DNA of 64,000 nt from Plantago ovata (lineage: Eukaryota; Streptophyta; Magnoliopsida; Lamiales; Plantaginaceae), in assembly GCA_028274465.1 (NCBI GenBank), contig CM051457.1:98207982-98271981 (forward strand). Reading direction: 5' to 3'. Shown piece by piece: positions 20,820-31,923 of the stretch. The translations under genes and the position numbers were made by a program. The notes below the pieces were generated by a model. That model was not told where the DNA came from and searched no databases. It saw nothing but the letters and a program-made list of their open reading frames with translations. How positions within the stretch are numbered: the stretch's first letter is position 1; every line of letters begins with the position of its first letter.

Positions 20820-22563
20820 GAACTACTGCTGAGTATTTGGGGAGGCATCGACATCGGCATCGAACATGAAGAAGTCGGGAGGTGCCGCTCCACCGGGGGG
20901 CATACTGGTCCATGAGCCACTCGATGGATCTCTTGAATCCATGCCTCATCATGTCCTGCTCTGTCCTCAACCGGTGGACAGTCGCCTTCAGCTGCTGCTG
21001 CTCCTGGAGGAATTCGAGAGGCACATCGACTTGTCCCCTTCGGCGCTTGGAGGAGCTGGAGGAGGAGCCACCCTGGTTCACCGTCTCCGCTATCGCCTAC
21101 GAGAGGTTGTCCATGTCGAAGACACGCCCCTTATCATCGAGATTCACGATCTCGAGATAAATGACGTTCTCCTCCTCGGCCGTGAGATCAAGGTTCTCAG
21201 TCCTGGCCAGGAACTCCGCCTGAAAATTAAAACAAACAATTAAGATTTAATTAGTACGTTATTGATCGAATAATCAAATATTCAACAAAAAGCTCAGGAA
21301 TTGAAAAAATATAAAACATACCGCGATTTTTTTGGCCCTATCACCCCTGAAGGTCATCTTGCCATCCTTATCCAGCTCCCCGTGAGCCTCACAGAAGTGC
21401 TCCCACATGGTCTACTCCCTCCCCTCCGATATCTTCATCAAATATATATATAAATTAATAAAGTAATGATTTAATTGAAATAAGACTTAAGAAAGAAAAA
21501 GAAACTATAACAAAGTACGTGACTTACCGCGTCCAGGTGGCGCGCCAACTGGGATTTCGAACCCAGCCGATGCTTCACCGAGCCTGTCCCATCCGGTGGA
21601 TTATGGGACCGGTTCTCCCTGTTCTGCTCCGACAGCTTCTGGGCTTGAAGGTTCTCCGCCCAATACTGCTTCCACAAGGGCCACTCCTCCTCTCCAGTCC
21701 ACCCCGGCTTCTTCCCCGATGCCTTGATCTTGTCGACCTTCTTCCGGAAGGCTTCGGAGCCTTCATGTTCGGAGGCATACCACAGCTCCGACTTGAACTT
21801 GTTGGGGAGGAAGAACTTCTCCTACATTTCAGAAAGTATACAAAATTCAGACTAACATATATATAACACAGTGACTAACATATCACCCAAACAATTGCAC
21901 ATTGTCCTATTTTGAACTAACACACGGTGACTAACATATCACCCAAACAATGGCACATTGTCCTATTTCAACTAACACACGGTGACTAACATATCACCCA
22001 AGTAATTGAGAACATACCACTTAAACCATAAGAGAAGAAGAAAGATTACTAACCTCCAGAGCATTCCAAATCTCCGCCTTCCGCTCCGGAGTGAAAGTAT
22101 GCCATTGGGCTCCAAGTGGTGGGAGATCCACTTTCTTCGTGGATTCCTTGCTGATGAATTTTGCAGCCTCCCTCGGCATCATCCTGTTGCAATAACATAC
22201 ACAAATTAACACAAATTAATCGAACTAAATAAAAAATACAATAACAAACACACAAATTAATCCAACTAAATAACTTACACATGCCCAGGCATGGGCCAGA
22301 CGACGAGTTTGTCATTCACCCGCTCACCCGCCCTGTACACCTCCCCCTGTACCCATCATCCGGCAGGTTAGCAAACACGTCTGGGCCAGTAGAGCTTGCA
22401 CTGCTGCTAGAACGCGGGCCAGGGGACTGGGTCTTGCTGACATGAGTCGCCGAGGTCCCCCCGACTCCGGCTGACTACTAGGGGTGCGGAATGGCGAGTC
22501 TGGCTCGGCGTAGCTACGGCTGCTGGCCGCCAACAGCTTCCCTGATTTCTTTGGCCTCGACAT
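20820..22563 (-). pseudogene. Ptta/En/Spm (TNPA-like) gene of CACTA 1, decayed
   Basis: Likely exons on the minus strand: start at 22563 (MSRPKKSGKLLAASSRSY); 22187-22052 (PREAAKFISKESTKKVDLPP, donor gttagt); 21821-21528 (FFLPNKFKSELWYASEHEGS, then EEWPLWKQYWAENLQAQKLS and HRLGSKSQLARHLDA, donor gtaagt); about 21430-21322 (WEHFCEAHGELDKDGKMTF); 21219 down to about 20820 (AEFLARTENLDLTAEEENVI, then a serine-rich and coiled-coil tail). The W...YW, NR and GSKS...R block is the core of the plant transposase family. In-frame TAG codons interrupt the fourth and last pieces, and the first piece does not join cleanly to the next, so it is probably not functional. The order of blocks parallels the gene of CACTA 2. 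Confidence 0.7.
21855..22005. repeat. Intronic tandem repeat of CACTA 1
   Basis: About 2.3 units of roughly 67 bp, each with cggtgactaacatatcaccc and cacattgtcctatt. It lies in the intron between the exons at 22052-22187 and 21528-21821. The same words in reverse complement occur in the matching intron of CACTA 2. Confidence 0.85.
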
Positions 22564-23640
22564 GATCTGCACGTTTAAAAACAACCATAAGAAACAATAA
22601 ATGGATTTTGAGTATACAGTGATAAGAAACGACACTGGACTTTATGTTTTACGATCTTCATGACTCATAACATAACATAATACCAAAAATGTAAAATTAG
22701 CTACTTATATATTCACTTCCAAATATACCAGTTTGAAATAAACCCACTTATATATTCACTTCCAAATATTTTAAAGTTTATTTGTGCTTCCAAATATTTT
22801 AAATTATAGGTTACTATCTAAGGAAAAAAATTACACATGCCATTTCATAAATCTTGGGAATTCACATATCAGAAACTGTTCCAATCTTCTTGCTATTAAA
22901 CACTATATCCTACTCTATACCCTTATCAACCCCAATCAACTCTAGCAAAATTACAATGTGTGTGTGCAGATAACAAACCACATACCCTAAATAATCGATA
23001 ATCGATTTCAACTGCAACACACATACAAGTAAAAAATTTCAGAGCAATAGAAGAAATATTAAAATTCATAACTTAAATCATATCATAGACCCTTCAATTA
23101 CAATTTACACATAAAACACTGAAGATAGAACATTCAGCTCTAATTATAGAAACATGATTGAACACAAATTAACAGCTCAAATCAATAAAAATCAAAAATA
23201 TTACAAAGGAAATTAGGGATACTAACCTAATTAAAACAATAACAATTACAAAGGGAATTATCCAAAAATTATCCAAAAAATTAAAATGATTAAATTAGGG
23301 ATACTAACCTAATTAAAATTAAGAGCACAGAGGGCAGGAAACACTCCGGTGCGGTGGTGGTGCGGTAGCGGCGCCGAGTGGTGGTGGTGGTTTTGCCGAT
23401 TGGATTGGGGGAGAAAATGGAGCACAGAGATGGAAGGAATGGGCTTTTGAGAGTTAGAGAGAAAATGGGGAAATGGGAGAGAAGAATGGTGGTCGATCGA
23501 TGATGAGGAGTGGTGGTGGTGGTGGTTTTCGCCGGTGAAGACGGAAGAGGAGTTAGGGATTGAAAAAATCGAAATGGGGATTTGAAGATGATTTGGGGGA
23601 AATGGGGAAGAAGAAAGACTTCCCCGATCTGTAAATAAAA
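22564..23640 (-). other. 5' leader and first intron of CACTA 1
   Basis: Low-complexity, gene-like leader on the minus strand (about 23310-23640), ending in a plausible donor attag|gttagt near 23309, followed by an AT-rich intron. The long frame at 23309-23662 only reflects composition (His/Ser/Pro runs). The same layout is seen in CACTA 2. Confidence 0.45.
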
Positions 23641-23935
23641 ATATAGCGACGAATGAGTTCATCTGTCGCTATATTTTTATTTACTTATTTTTTTAGATAT
23701 TTTTAATCCAAACCAAATTCTGGTCAACTCAGCTTTGCGACGGATATGTCTATCCGTTGCCAACATAGCGACGGATAGATCTTATCCGTCGCTAAACTGG
23801 AGCCGGGTTGGGTCTCTAGAGGCACGAACTGAGCTTAGAGCGCAGTTCGTCCTCATCCGTTGCTACCTTTAGCGATCCGTCGCTATTTAGCGACGGATTG
23901 CGTCCGTATCTAATGATCCGTCGCTATTTGCCCGA
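23640..23935. repeat. Subterminal array of CACTA 1 (right)
   Basis: Repeated agcgacggat/atccgtcgct units in both orientations next to the right end. Confidence 0.85.
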
Positions 23936-24070
23936 TTTCTTGTAGTGTAAGTTTCCTTCTTGAGGCAATCGTGACATGGAGACAAATATGCATATTTGCA
24001 AATTACGCGAGTCAAGTCAAGTGGAATGTCCCAGACTTAGAAGAAATAGACTTAGAAAAAATATATGATA

Positions 24071-24708
24071 CTCCCTCTTGTTTTATTTACTTGTCACTTT
24101 AGAAATTTTGTTATAATACAAATAGTTGTCATTTTAAGTATAATCAGTGACAGATTCAAGGGGGTCGAGCAGGGTCACTTGATCCCCCTCGATTTCTAAT
24201 AACTACTACTAAGCTAGTTCTGGAAAATTAATGAAATTTCATTTGTCTGAGTGGTTTGACCCACCTCAATTGGTTTAGTTGGAAGGGGTTCGACCCCTTC
24301 AAGACTCCTATTCTTGCTTTTCTATTTTTCTTATTTATATCTACACTCTTCATTTCTCTTTGTATAACTTTTTTTACTCCATAATTTAACTTAATATACT
24401 TATATATTTTTTATAATTTGTTGAAATTGTTGCAAAACGTTACTATTTACCCATTATATATTTTTATATATAATAACATATAATTAAATCTCGACCCCTC
24501 TCAAATAGGCCTGGATTGGCCACTGGGTATAATGATTAATACTAATAGGCTTAACTCTCTTTTATCCCTATATTCACTACTATCAATACACTATTATATT
24601 AATATTAATAGGCTTTGAGAATAATTTTTGTAACTACAAAGTTAGTAATAGGTCCTCCTTAATATGTGTGAAATTTCTAAAATGACAACTAAAACAGATA
24701 GGAGGGAG
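24071..24708. mobile_element. Stowaway MITE split by a hAT MITE
   Basis: The ends ctccctcttgttttattta and the inverted copy ctccctcctatctgtttta are Stowaway-like (Tc1/mariner), with TA duplications at 24069-24070 and 24709-24710. Matching words tcactttagaaatttt and aaatttctaaaatga lie near each end. Once the inner insertion is set aside it is about 250 bp. Confidence 0.85.
24145..24525. mobile_element. hAT-like MITE inside the Stowaway MITE
   Basis: 381 bp with ends cagtgacagattcaag and inverted cagtggccaatccagg. The flanking 8-mers agtataat (24137-24144) and ggtataat (24526-24533) differ at one base. Internal ggggtcga/tcgacccc words lie near both ends. No coding content. Same broad family as the element at 15590. 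Confidence 0.85.
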
Positions 24709-24783
24709 TAAGTAAAATACAATTGAACCACCCTTATCGATTATGCGCAGTCAAAAAAAAAGTGTAAATGTGTACTTGCATAT

Positions 24784-25408
24784 TGTTGATGGGTAAAATA
24801 TCAGTTCTTTCTAACTCGTGCTAATCCGTGAGCATCCCTTGTACTTCAAGTTCCTTCCATGAGCTTCTGAGATCTAACTTCTAAGACCTAGCTTCTGAGA
24901 ATAGCTTCTGAGACCTAAAAGTTCTTGGACCTGAAATACAACTTGGAGGGGGGGAGGGTTGATAGTAACGACTACCCGGTTTGTCTTAGATCAAACCGGT
25001 GGAACGACTTTACGTGTAGAGGATGCTAGTCTCTCTAGTAAATAAGGTAGAGAGTGGATTATTGAGTATAGATTGATTGTAGATTCATTACCTTCAAATG
25101 ATGGAGTGAGGAGGCTATTTATAGCTCTCATACTCAAGTAGTCTTCTCCAAGATCGTGTCAAGTGTCCGGCTAGGATGAAACCACATGTGTGTAAAAGGC
25201 CTTTTAGCATTTGATGGGCTTGGGCCAATATGCAAGGCTTTGTTCCTCTTGGGCTTGCTCTATTTTTCTTAGTGGATCATTTGGGGAGGACAAAAATGTT
25301 AGGAGACGGTCCATATCGAGCACTTAGTCGCCTCGACCCTAAATGTAGAGCGCCCTTTGGAACGTCCAAATCCGTACTTCAAAGATTGGACATAATTTTA
25401 CATTAACA
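24784..25408 (-). repeat. 3' LTR of the Tat-like element
   Basis: 625 bp, matching 40113-40697 throughout. Longer by small internal duplications in a repetitive gcttctgagacct segment. Confidence 0.9.
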
Positions 25409-25689
25409 CATGTCCCCCTAGTTTCCAAGTAGCTTGGCACGAGATAGTTGTGGAACAATAAGTATAGTCCGGCTCTCTTAGATGTGACGGACTCTTTTTT
25501 GTCGAAAAAATTTCCGGATTTTATGCCCTTATATCCTCCTTCAATCCCTCTTCCCCCCTCTTCTTTTTATAGTCCGAGTAACTTAATACTCGGAGTATAA
25601 AAAAGAGATATTTGTAAAGAGATCAAATCCGAATTGGGGCTTTTTAAAGTCCGGGTAATTTTCTTCGTGAAAGCCTTTCCTTGACGTAA

Positions 25690-25980
25690 GGATTGTTAGA
25701 TTCGACCTAGGTGATCGGCCTTAAGGGGATTGGCATAACTCTCTCGACATGCTACTGGGGACGGTCCATATAACTGGAGACTTTAGAGAGCCCGAGTGAC
25801 GGACTCTGGGCCGAGTTGCCTTCCCTTGATTTAAGGATTGTTAGGTTCGACCTAAGTGATCGGTCCTTAAGGAGATTGGCATAACTCTCTCGACATGCTA
25901 CTGGGGACGGCCCATATAACTGCAGACTTTAGAGAGCCCGAGTGTCGGACTCTGGGCCGAGTAGCCTTTCCTCTAACCTT
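25690..25980. repeat. Tandem array A (~145-bp unit, 2 copies)
   Basis: Each unit runs from ggattgttag through ctctctcgacatgctactgg to gactctgggccgag. Inside the 3' untranslated zone of the Tat-like element. Confidence 0.85.
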
Positions 25981-26129
25981 GGATCACTCTGTCTAGTGGT
26001 TAGTCGGGATTTCCATTGGTTAGCCTTTTTTTTTTGAAGAGTTGGCTTGTCCGTAACATTGGGTGTCAGACCTCAGTGTTAGGACTTAGGACACCCCTTT
26101 AAGGGTTTTCCTAGTTATAAAGATCCTTA

Positions 26130-26600
26130 GTCCAAGAACTTTATGCCGAGATGGTCGGGCTTATGAAATTTCCAGGATGTCGGATCCCAAATTAATATCC
26201 TGAGGACTTTATGCCGAGACGGTCGGACTTATAAAATTTCAAGGATGTCGAATCCCAGATAAATATCCTGAGGACTTTATGCCGAGACGGTCGGACTTAT
26301 AAAATTTCAAGGATATCGGATCCCAGATAAATATCCTGAGGACTTTATGCCGAGATGGTCGGACTTATAAAATTTCAAGGATGTCGGATCCCGGATAAAT
26401 ATCCTGAGGACTTTATGCCGAGACGTTCGGACTTATAAAATTTCAAGGATGTCGGATCCCAGATAAATATTCTGAGGACTTTACGAGACGGTTGGACTCA
26501 TAAAATTTCAAGGATGTCGAATCCCAGATAAATATCCTGAGGACTTTATGCCGAGACGGTCGGCCTTATAAAATTTCAAGGATGTCGGATCCCGAACCTG
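26130..26600. repeat. Tandem array B (~68-bp unit, ~6-7 copies)
   Basis: Unit with atatcctgaggactttatgc, gagacggtcggacttataa and ttcaaggatgtcggatccc. Copies are over 90% alike by eye. Same untranslated zone. Confidence 0.9.
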
Positions 26601-26920
26601 GTGAAATTTTGTCCCAGGTAAAATTTTATCCCTGGTGAAATTTCATCCCAGGAAAATTTTTGTCCCTCGATAGATTTCGTCCCAGGAAAAATTTTGGTCC
26701 CTAGAGAGATTTCGTCCCAGGAAAATTTTTGGTCCCTAGAGGGATTTGGTCCCAGCTGGAAAAATTTTGTCACTAGAGAGATTTGGTCTCAAGAAAATTT
26801 TGTCACTAGAGAGATTTGGTCTCAGGAAGAATTTTGTCCCTAGAGAGATTTGGTCTCAGGAAAAATTTTGTCACTAAAGAGATTTGTTCTCAGGAAGAAT
26901 TTTGTCCCTAGAGAGACCCA
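26600..26920. repeat. Tandem array C (~37-bp unit)
   Basis: Repeated ttttggtccctagagagatt and tcccaggaaaa words with variable spacing, about eight copies. Confidence 0.85.
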
Positions 26921-27208
26921 AATGAGGTTTTTTATCTCCTATAAATAGGAATAAGGGAGAGCATGTGCACACTTCCACACTTTAAAGATCTTCTCTCTAA
27001 AATTCACCCAAAATTGGTCTCTCTAACTTGGGTCCTTCCACCCTGGGTCTCTCCAACTTTGGTCTTTCAAGGATCAATATGTAATTTTTCAATCACATTC
27101 TCTCCAACTTTGATCTTTCTGTTTTCTTTTTTTTTTTTTTTTTTTTTTTTTTTCGGGGAAGGACATCGGTCCTAGGACCTCCTTTCCATTTACCTCAACC
27201 GTTCTCAC

Positions 27209-27445
27209 TAAAAGGTTTGGTGAGGAAGACTTGGGAGGAAACCTTGAGAGGAACCCTTGAGAGGAAACCTTGAGAGTAAGACTTGAGAGGAAGCTTTGAG
27301 AAGAAACCTTGAGAGGAAGCCTTGAGAGGAAACCTTGAGAGGAACCCTTGAGAGGAAGCCTTGAGAGGAAACCTTTGGAGGAAGACTTGAGAGGAAGCCT
27401 TGAGAGGAAGACTTGAGAGGAAACCTTGAGAGAAAGACTTGAGAA
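27209..27445. repeat. Tandem array D (~12-13-bp unit)
   Basis: About 18 copies of gaggaaRccttga. Minus-strand open frames across it (repeating SQGFLSRLPLK) are by-products of the repeat and not genes. A poly(T) run lies just before it (about 27128-27153). Confidence 0.9.
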
Positions 27446-27519
27446 AATGTATTCCAACTTTTATTTGGAATACACCTCGGCCTCTCCAACTTTTCTTTTT
27501 TTTTTTTTTTTTTTTTCAC

Positions 27520-27635
27520 AAAAGCTCAAGGGAATTAGTCTCTGAGACTCAAAGCTTTAGGGACTTAGTCTCTGATACTCAATAGGTCTAGGGACTTAGT
27601 CTCTGAGACTCAAAAGCTCTAGGGACTCAAGAAAT
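27520..27635. repeat. Tandem array E (~36-bp unit)
   Basis: Three to four copies of agggacttagtctctgagac with ctcaaaagct. A poly(T) run at about 27489-27516 precedes it. Confidence 0.8.
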
Positions 27636-28455
27636 TTCTTGATCTTTGAGTTTTTTTTTTCTTTTTTTCCCGATCTAAGAAACTTTTGTCTCTTGGACTT
27701 TGAGAAACTTGTATCTCTTGGACTCGAAGGTCTTTCTTGTTCAGGACTTTTAATTTGACGTAAATCCAGAAAGTCGAATTCTCCTTAAGAATTTCAAGTA
27801 AGTTGTATTGCATTGATTTGACGGAAATCTGAATACAATCACAACGGTGGGCTTCTTGGCCAATTACAAAGAGAAATGAGACTTAGACAAAACAAAAGCA
27901 AGCAATTGAGAATGGGGCCTTCCACAGGAGTTCATTGGCAAAAAATTTCCTTCCTTTCAAGCACAGAACTTTTGGAGATTAGAGGCGTTCCAGGTGTTTC
28001 TCAGATCCTTCCTTTATGTGGGTAATTGATGGATCCACGGTCAGACGGTGAACAGCGACCCTTGGATCAATTCCCTTGAGGTCCTCAGTGCTCCATGCAA
28101 AGACATCATTGTTTCTTTTTAGACACTCAATGAGTTTCATCTCTACTTCCAAAGTCATCTCAGTCCCCATTTTGGTTACTTTCTCAGGGCATCCTTCCAC
28201 TACTTGGATTTCTTTCAAAGTCTCTTTTGCTTTTATCTTGTTTACTTCAAAAAACTTCTTCTTTTTTTAGACAGGAGGAATTGAGGGTATGACCTTGTAA
28301 TCCTCAAGCTCTTTGACTTCTCCAACAAATTCTCCCTTTTCTTTTCTTTGCATGGCCTTCCTCCGCCTTTGAATGGGACCCGGATTCTTGGACTTTCTTT
28401 TCGAGTGACGGACTGAATAGAAAGTATTAACAATATGTCCTTTTTTCATTTGGAC

Positions 28456-28860
28456 CTAAGGACTTGACACTATTTTTGCTGAAAGACTATAACATGCCCA
28501 TGCTTCTTGGATGTTTCCAATCTCTTGACCTGTTCCCCTCCTCGTAGGAACCTTCATTCGATTATGGACGGTAGACACCACTGCTCCGAATTGAGAAAGC
28601 GCTGGCCTTCCCAACACTACAAAGTAGTCAAAAGGCATATCTACTACTACGAAGGGAACGTCTTTGGTAACCCTCTGAATATTTTTTCCCATGGAAACTT
28701 TCAAAGTTATAACTCCTAAAGGCATCACAGGTTGTCCTCCGAATCCAACAAAAGCCCTTGATACTTCCCTTATTCCCTTTCTTGGATCCATCCCCATCAT
28801 CTTGAGCGTCCAAGTGAATATTAAGTTGACGGAACTTCCTGTATCCACTAGGACTCACCC
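28456..28860 (-). pseudogene. Gypsy protease remnant (Tat-like)
   Basis: Shows the aspartic protease start DTGSSVNLIF and the later PFDYFVVLGRPALSQFGAVV, typical of the Tat/Athila side of Gypsy. Part of the fossil at 24784-40697. Confidence 0.8.
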
Positions 28861-28899
28861 AATTGTGAAGTTGGCAATATCCATGCCACTACCAGAGGA

Positions 28900-29416
28900 A
28901 CACATGGGTCTCGGATTCCGCCTAATCCAGCTTTTTTCGAAGGCAATTCACTGTCATCAAATGATATCACATTGGATCCGGGAGGAGCTGCCTCACCATA
29001 CTTGGGATCATAGGTCTGTAGGTCCTTCGCCGTTTGATCCTTTGCATTTATTGAATCCCCTCCAGCTGGTCCTCCAGCAATTGTAAGTGCAAAAATTCTT
29101 CAATTCACTGGGAGGTTCTCATAGTCATAGCCTTGATCATCTTGATCCTCTCATGTATCCTTTGGAGTGGGCGGTGGCGGGAGTGAGGATTCAGCTCTTT
29201 TGCCTCGGTCCTCTCATGTCTAGAAGGCTCATCTTTCCTGACATAGTTTGCAAGTTGTCCTCTCCGAACTAGAGTTTCAATCTCATTCTTGAGGTGCATA
29301 CACTCCTCTGTTGTATGACCTTTTCCTTTGTGAAACTTGCAATACTTGTCAGAGTTTTTGTTTCTCCTTGTCTCTTGAATTGGAGGTGGCCATTCAACCT
29401 CAATGTTCTTTGACAT
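28900..29416 (-). pseudogene. Gypsy gag C-terminal remnant with zinc knuckle
   Basis: Contains CKFHKGKGHTTEECMHLKNE and LVRRGQLANYV, the knuckle and following helix of Tat-type gag. It sits directly beside the insertion at 29420; the rest of gag lies on the far side, from about 38480. Confidence 0.85.
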
Positions 29417-30547
29417 AATTGTAAGAAAATATGGTCAGAGTTACCCCTAGGGTACGGAGCGGAATTTCAAAATTTTCTTAACATGCAGGTTAATTGATTA
29501 TGTATATACCGTATATATTTAAACACATCAATTAGAAAACTTACAATACTCCTAAAGCAAGCACAGCTTCCAAGTCTTCGTAATAATCCGGTGAATCTTC
29601 TCCTTCGTCGAAGTCGAAGATATCTGCAATACTTTGATTATCCGCAAGAAAATAAAAGTCAGTTTCCAGCTCCTTGAACCTCAACCTTGGTATCCACGGA
29701 TGAACAGCTTATCGGAAAGAATGCTAGGATATTCTTTGTGTGGCCAAGAAGTGGGGCGGCGGTTTTCCTCCGGTGATGGGTGGCGCGCGCGTGGGGCTAG
29801 GGAGAGGTAGGGGAGAGCTTTTTATTTTCTCTAAGAAAACTGGTAGACTAACTATATGTCTGTGTATTAAACTGTGTCTCAAAAGCTCTCTAATAGTCTA
29901 CTATATATAGTAGTCAATAGAAACCTAATGAATAATCAATTAGACTTCATAAAGGAATAAGAATCTAATTCTTATCGCACTAGGAAACCAATTCAAGTCT
30001 AGATTCATTCCCAATCAAGTTAGAACTCAATCAGGAAAATCTAACTTATCCCTTGGACTTCTAATAGAGGAAGGAGTCGAACTCCTTCCCCTACTCCATC
30101 TCGCGCGCGCGCGTCCCAAGGGAGATAGGTGGGTCCCGATTTTGGGACCCACTTATAGTTCTAAGGCAATTCAAACTCCAAGTAGATTTTGCCCATGTGC
30201 ATATATTAATTCTAAATTAACATATCCTTTCAAATCAAACCTCTATTATATTTCTAAAATATAATCTGTAATTGTATTTACATAAAATACAATTGATCAG
30301 CCAATTCAATTAATAATTCCAAATCATTAATTGAGCCACAAATTATTATAATTAATTCCAAATCAATTATAATCCATCAATCACAATTAATTCCAAATTA
30401 ATTGCGATTCCATCTTCAAGGATATTCGGATAAGCTGAATCACCACATAGTGTGACCCATAGGGCCTCATTGTATTAAACAAGCCCTAGACTAGGCAAAA
30501 TGGAATTTCTAGACGGTTCCATTTGCAATATTAATACATGAGGACGT

Positions 30548-31789
30548 TGATGAATGTGTATTTTACACTTTCATTCGAGTCTTTTTCACCTATTTTAGCT
30601 ATCCTCTATGTTAATTTAGCTATATTTTAGTACATTTTATTACAATAGTGTCACGTTTCCCTTTAGATTTTATTTTACAGGTTTTGGTTGAAATTCGGGG
30701 ATTTTCGGGCAATTATATTGAAGTTGACAAGGAATTGGTGTTCCAGAAGCCTATTTGGAGTATGTGAAGCTTTCCGGATAGGATTTGAAGTCTAGGGGCC
30801 GAATCTGGAGGTTAGAAGGCTACTAGAAGTCAGAAACCGAGTCCGAAAAGGTGAAGAAATCCAAAAACGCGTCGAAAACGCGGAAATTCCGCGTAAAAGC
30901 CGTGGGGCGAACCGCCCCGGAGTTTTTTCGGGCCTATATATAGTGCTCAGTTTTCTCTCCGAAAATCATATCTTTCCAGACCTTCTCTCTCACCTCTCTC
31001 TATAGTTTTAGGTAGGAACTTCCTGGGGCCTGTCTTGGGAGTTCCGTAGCTTAGGGGATACTTTTTCATAGCAGTTTGGAGCTCGTAGGACCGCAATCAT
31101 CCGGAGATTGACAACCTTCGGTAACTTTGTATCTTACAGTTTTATTCTACTTATTTTATATTCTTTCAACATGTTTTCTTCTATGATTTCTGTTGATTGC
31201 ATGCTTATTATGAGTAGCTAAACTTATCGTTGGTGGTAGTATGTGAATTCTTAGCGAAGGGAAGATAATCATGCTAAAGGCTATATCGCGCATTATACTC
31301 CGTGTCATTGTTTTATTTCGTTGATCAGTTGTAACCAAAATTCTTGTATGTTGTATTGATTATTATGCACAATTGGACACTAGTCGACCATCAGACCAAT
31401 TATCATCGTAGTGTTGAATAATTACAGAACACATTAGGACAATCGTGATTGACTAGTCAGACCAAATTATCTTCGTAGTGCTTAATACTTGCAACAGGAC
31501 ACTAGATTGATTCAAAGATCTCTATGCAAGACCGAGGAATTTATGCATGATTATCGACCCATTATGCTAAGAAGGACCACACTATCACCAATCTCCATTA
31601 TCTGCTAGAAACCCCCTATTGCTATCTGTCTGCTATTTTATATTCTTCTGTTAAATAGATAAAGCTAGTTATAGTCCTGAGAGAACGACACTCGAGTCAT
31701 TCTACTACTACACTACGGTTTTCGTTGTAGTTGTGGATTGCCTTTGGCTAAATAACAAATTTATTTGATTGACCTTGACACGTTCATCA
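30548..31789 (+). repeat. 5' LTR of the Athila-like element
   Basis: 1242 bp. A TATA-like cctatatatagtgctc lies near 30931-30946. Nearly identical to 36244-37486. Confidence 0.9.
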
Positions 31790-31792
31790 AAT

Positions 31793-31810
31793 TGGCGCCG
31801 TTGCCGGGGA
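31793..31810 (+). other. Primer-binding site, tRNA-Asp
   Basis: tggcgccgttgccgggga, an exact complement of the 3' end of plant tRNA-Asp as I recall it, three bases after the LTR. Confidence 0.8.
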
Positions 31811-31923
31811 CTATACTCCTTTTTTCTTTGTTTAATTTGTTTATATTTACAGCTTTAGATTCCTAATTCTATTAGTTTTAGTTTTCCTTTTTAATTTCTC
31901 TCTGATACTGCTTTCCTAGTCTG

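Larger units (their letters stand above)
20255..23947 (-). mobile_element. CACTA (En/Spm) transposon 1
   Basis: 3.7 kb with ends CACTACAAGAAA at 20255 and tttcttgtagtg at 23947, flanked by the 3-bp duplication taa (20252-20254 and 23948-23950). Both ends carry subterminal arrays of agcgacggat and its complement, the presumed transposase-binding sites. The minus-strand gene resembles the second CACTA gene (plant Ptta/En/Spm transposase, TNPA-like). No catalytic TNPD gene is present, so the element is probably non-autonomous. It also holds a tandem repeat in one intron. Confidence 0.9.

Noticed and set aside
23309-23662. 117-residue minus-strand frame with His and Ser runs
   Set aside because: It coincides with the low-complexity 5' leader of CACTA 1; no family motif.
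24533-24560. Word gattaatactaataggctta shared with about 19037
   Set aside because: A short shared word only; no extended similarity, so no repeat family is claimed.
27089-27519. Two overlapping minus-strand frames with repeating SQGFLSRLPLK
   Set aside because: They only translate the 12-13-bp tandem array and poly(T) runs.
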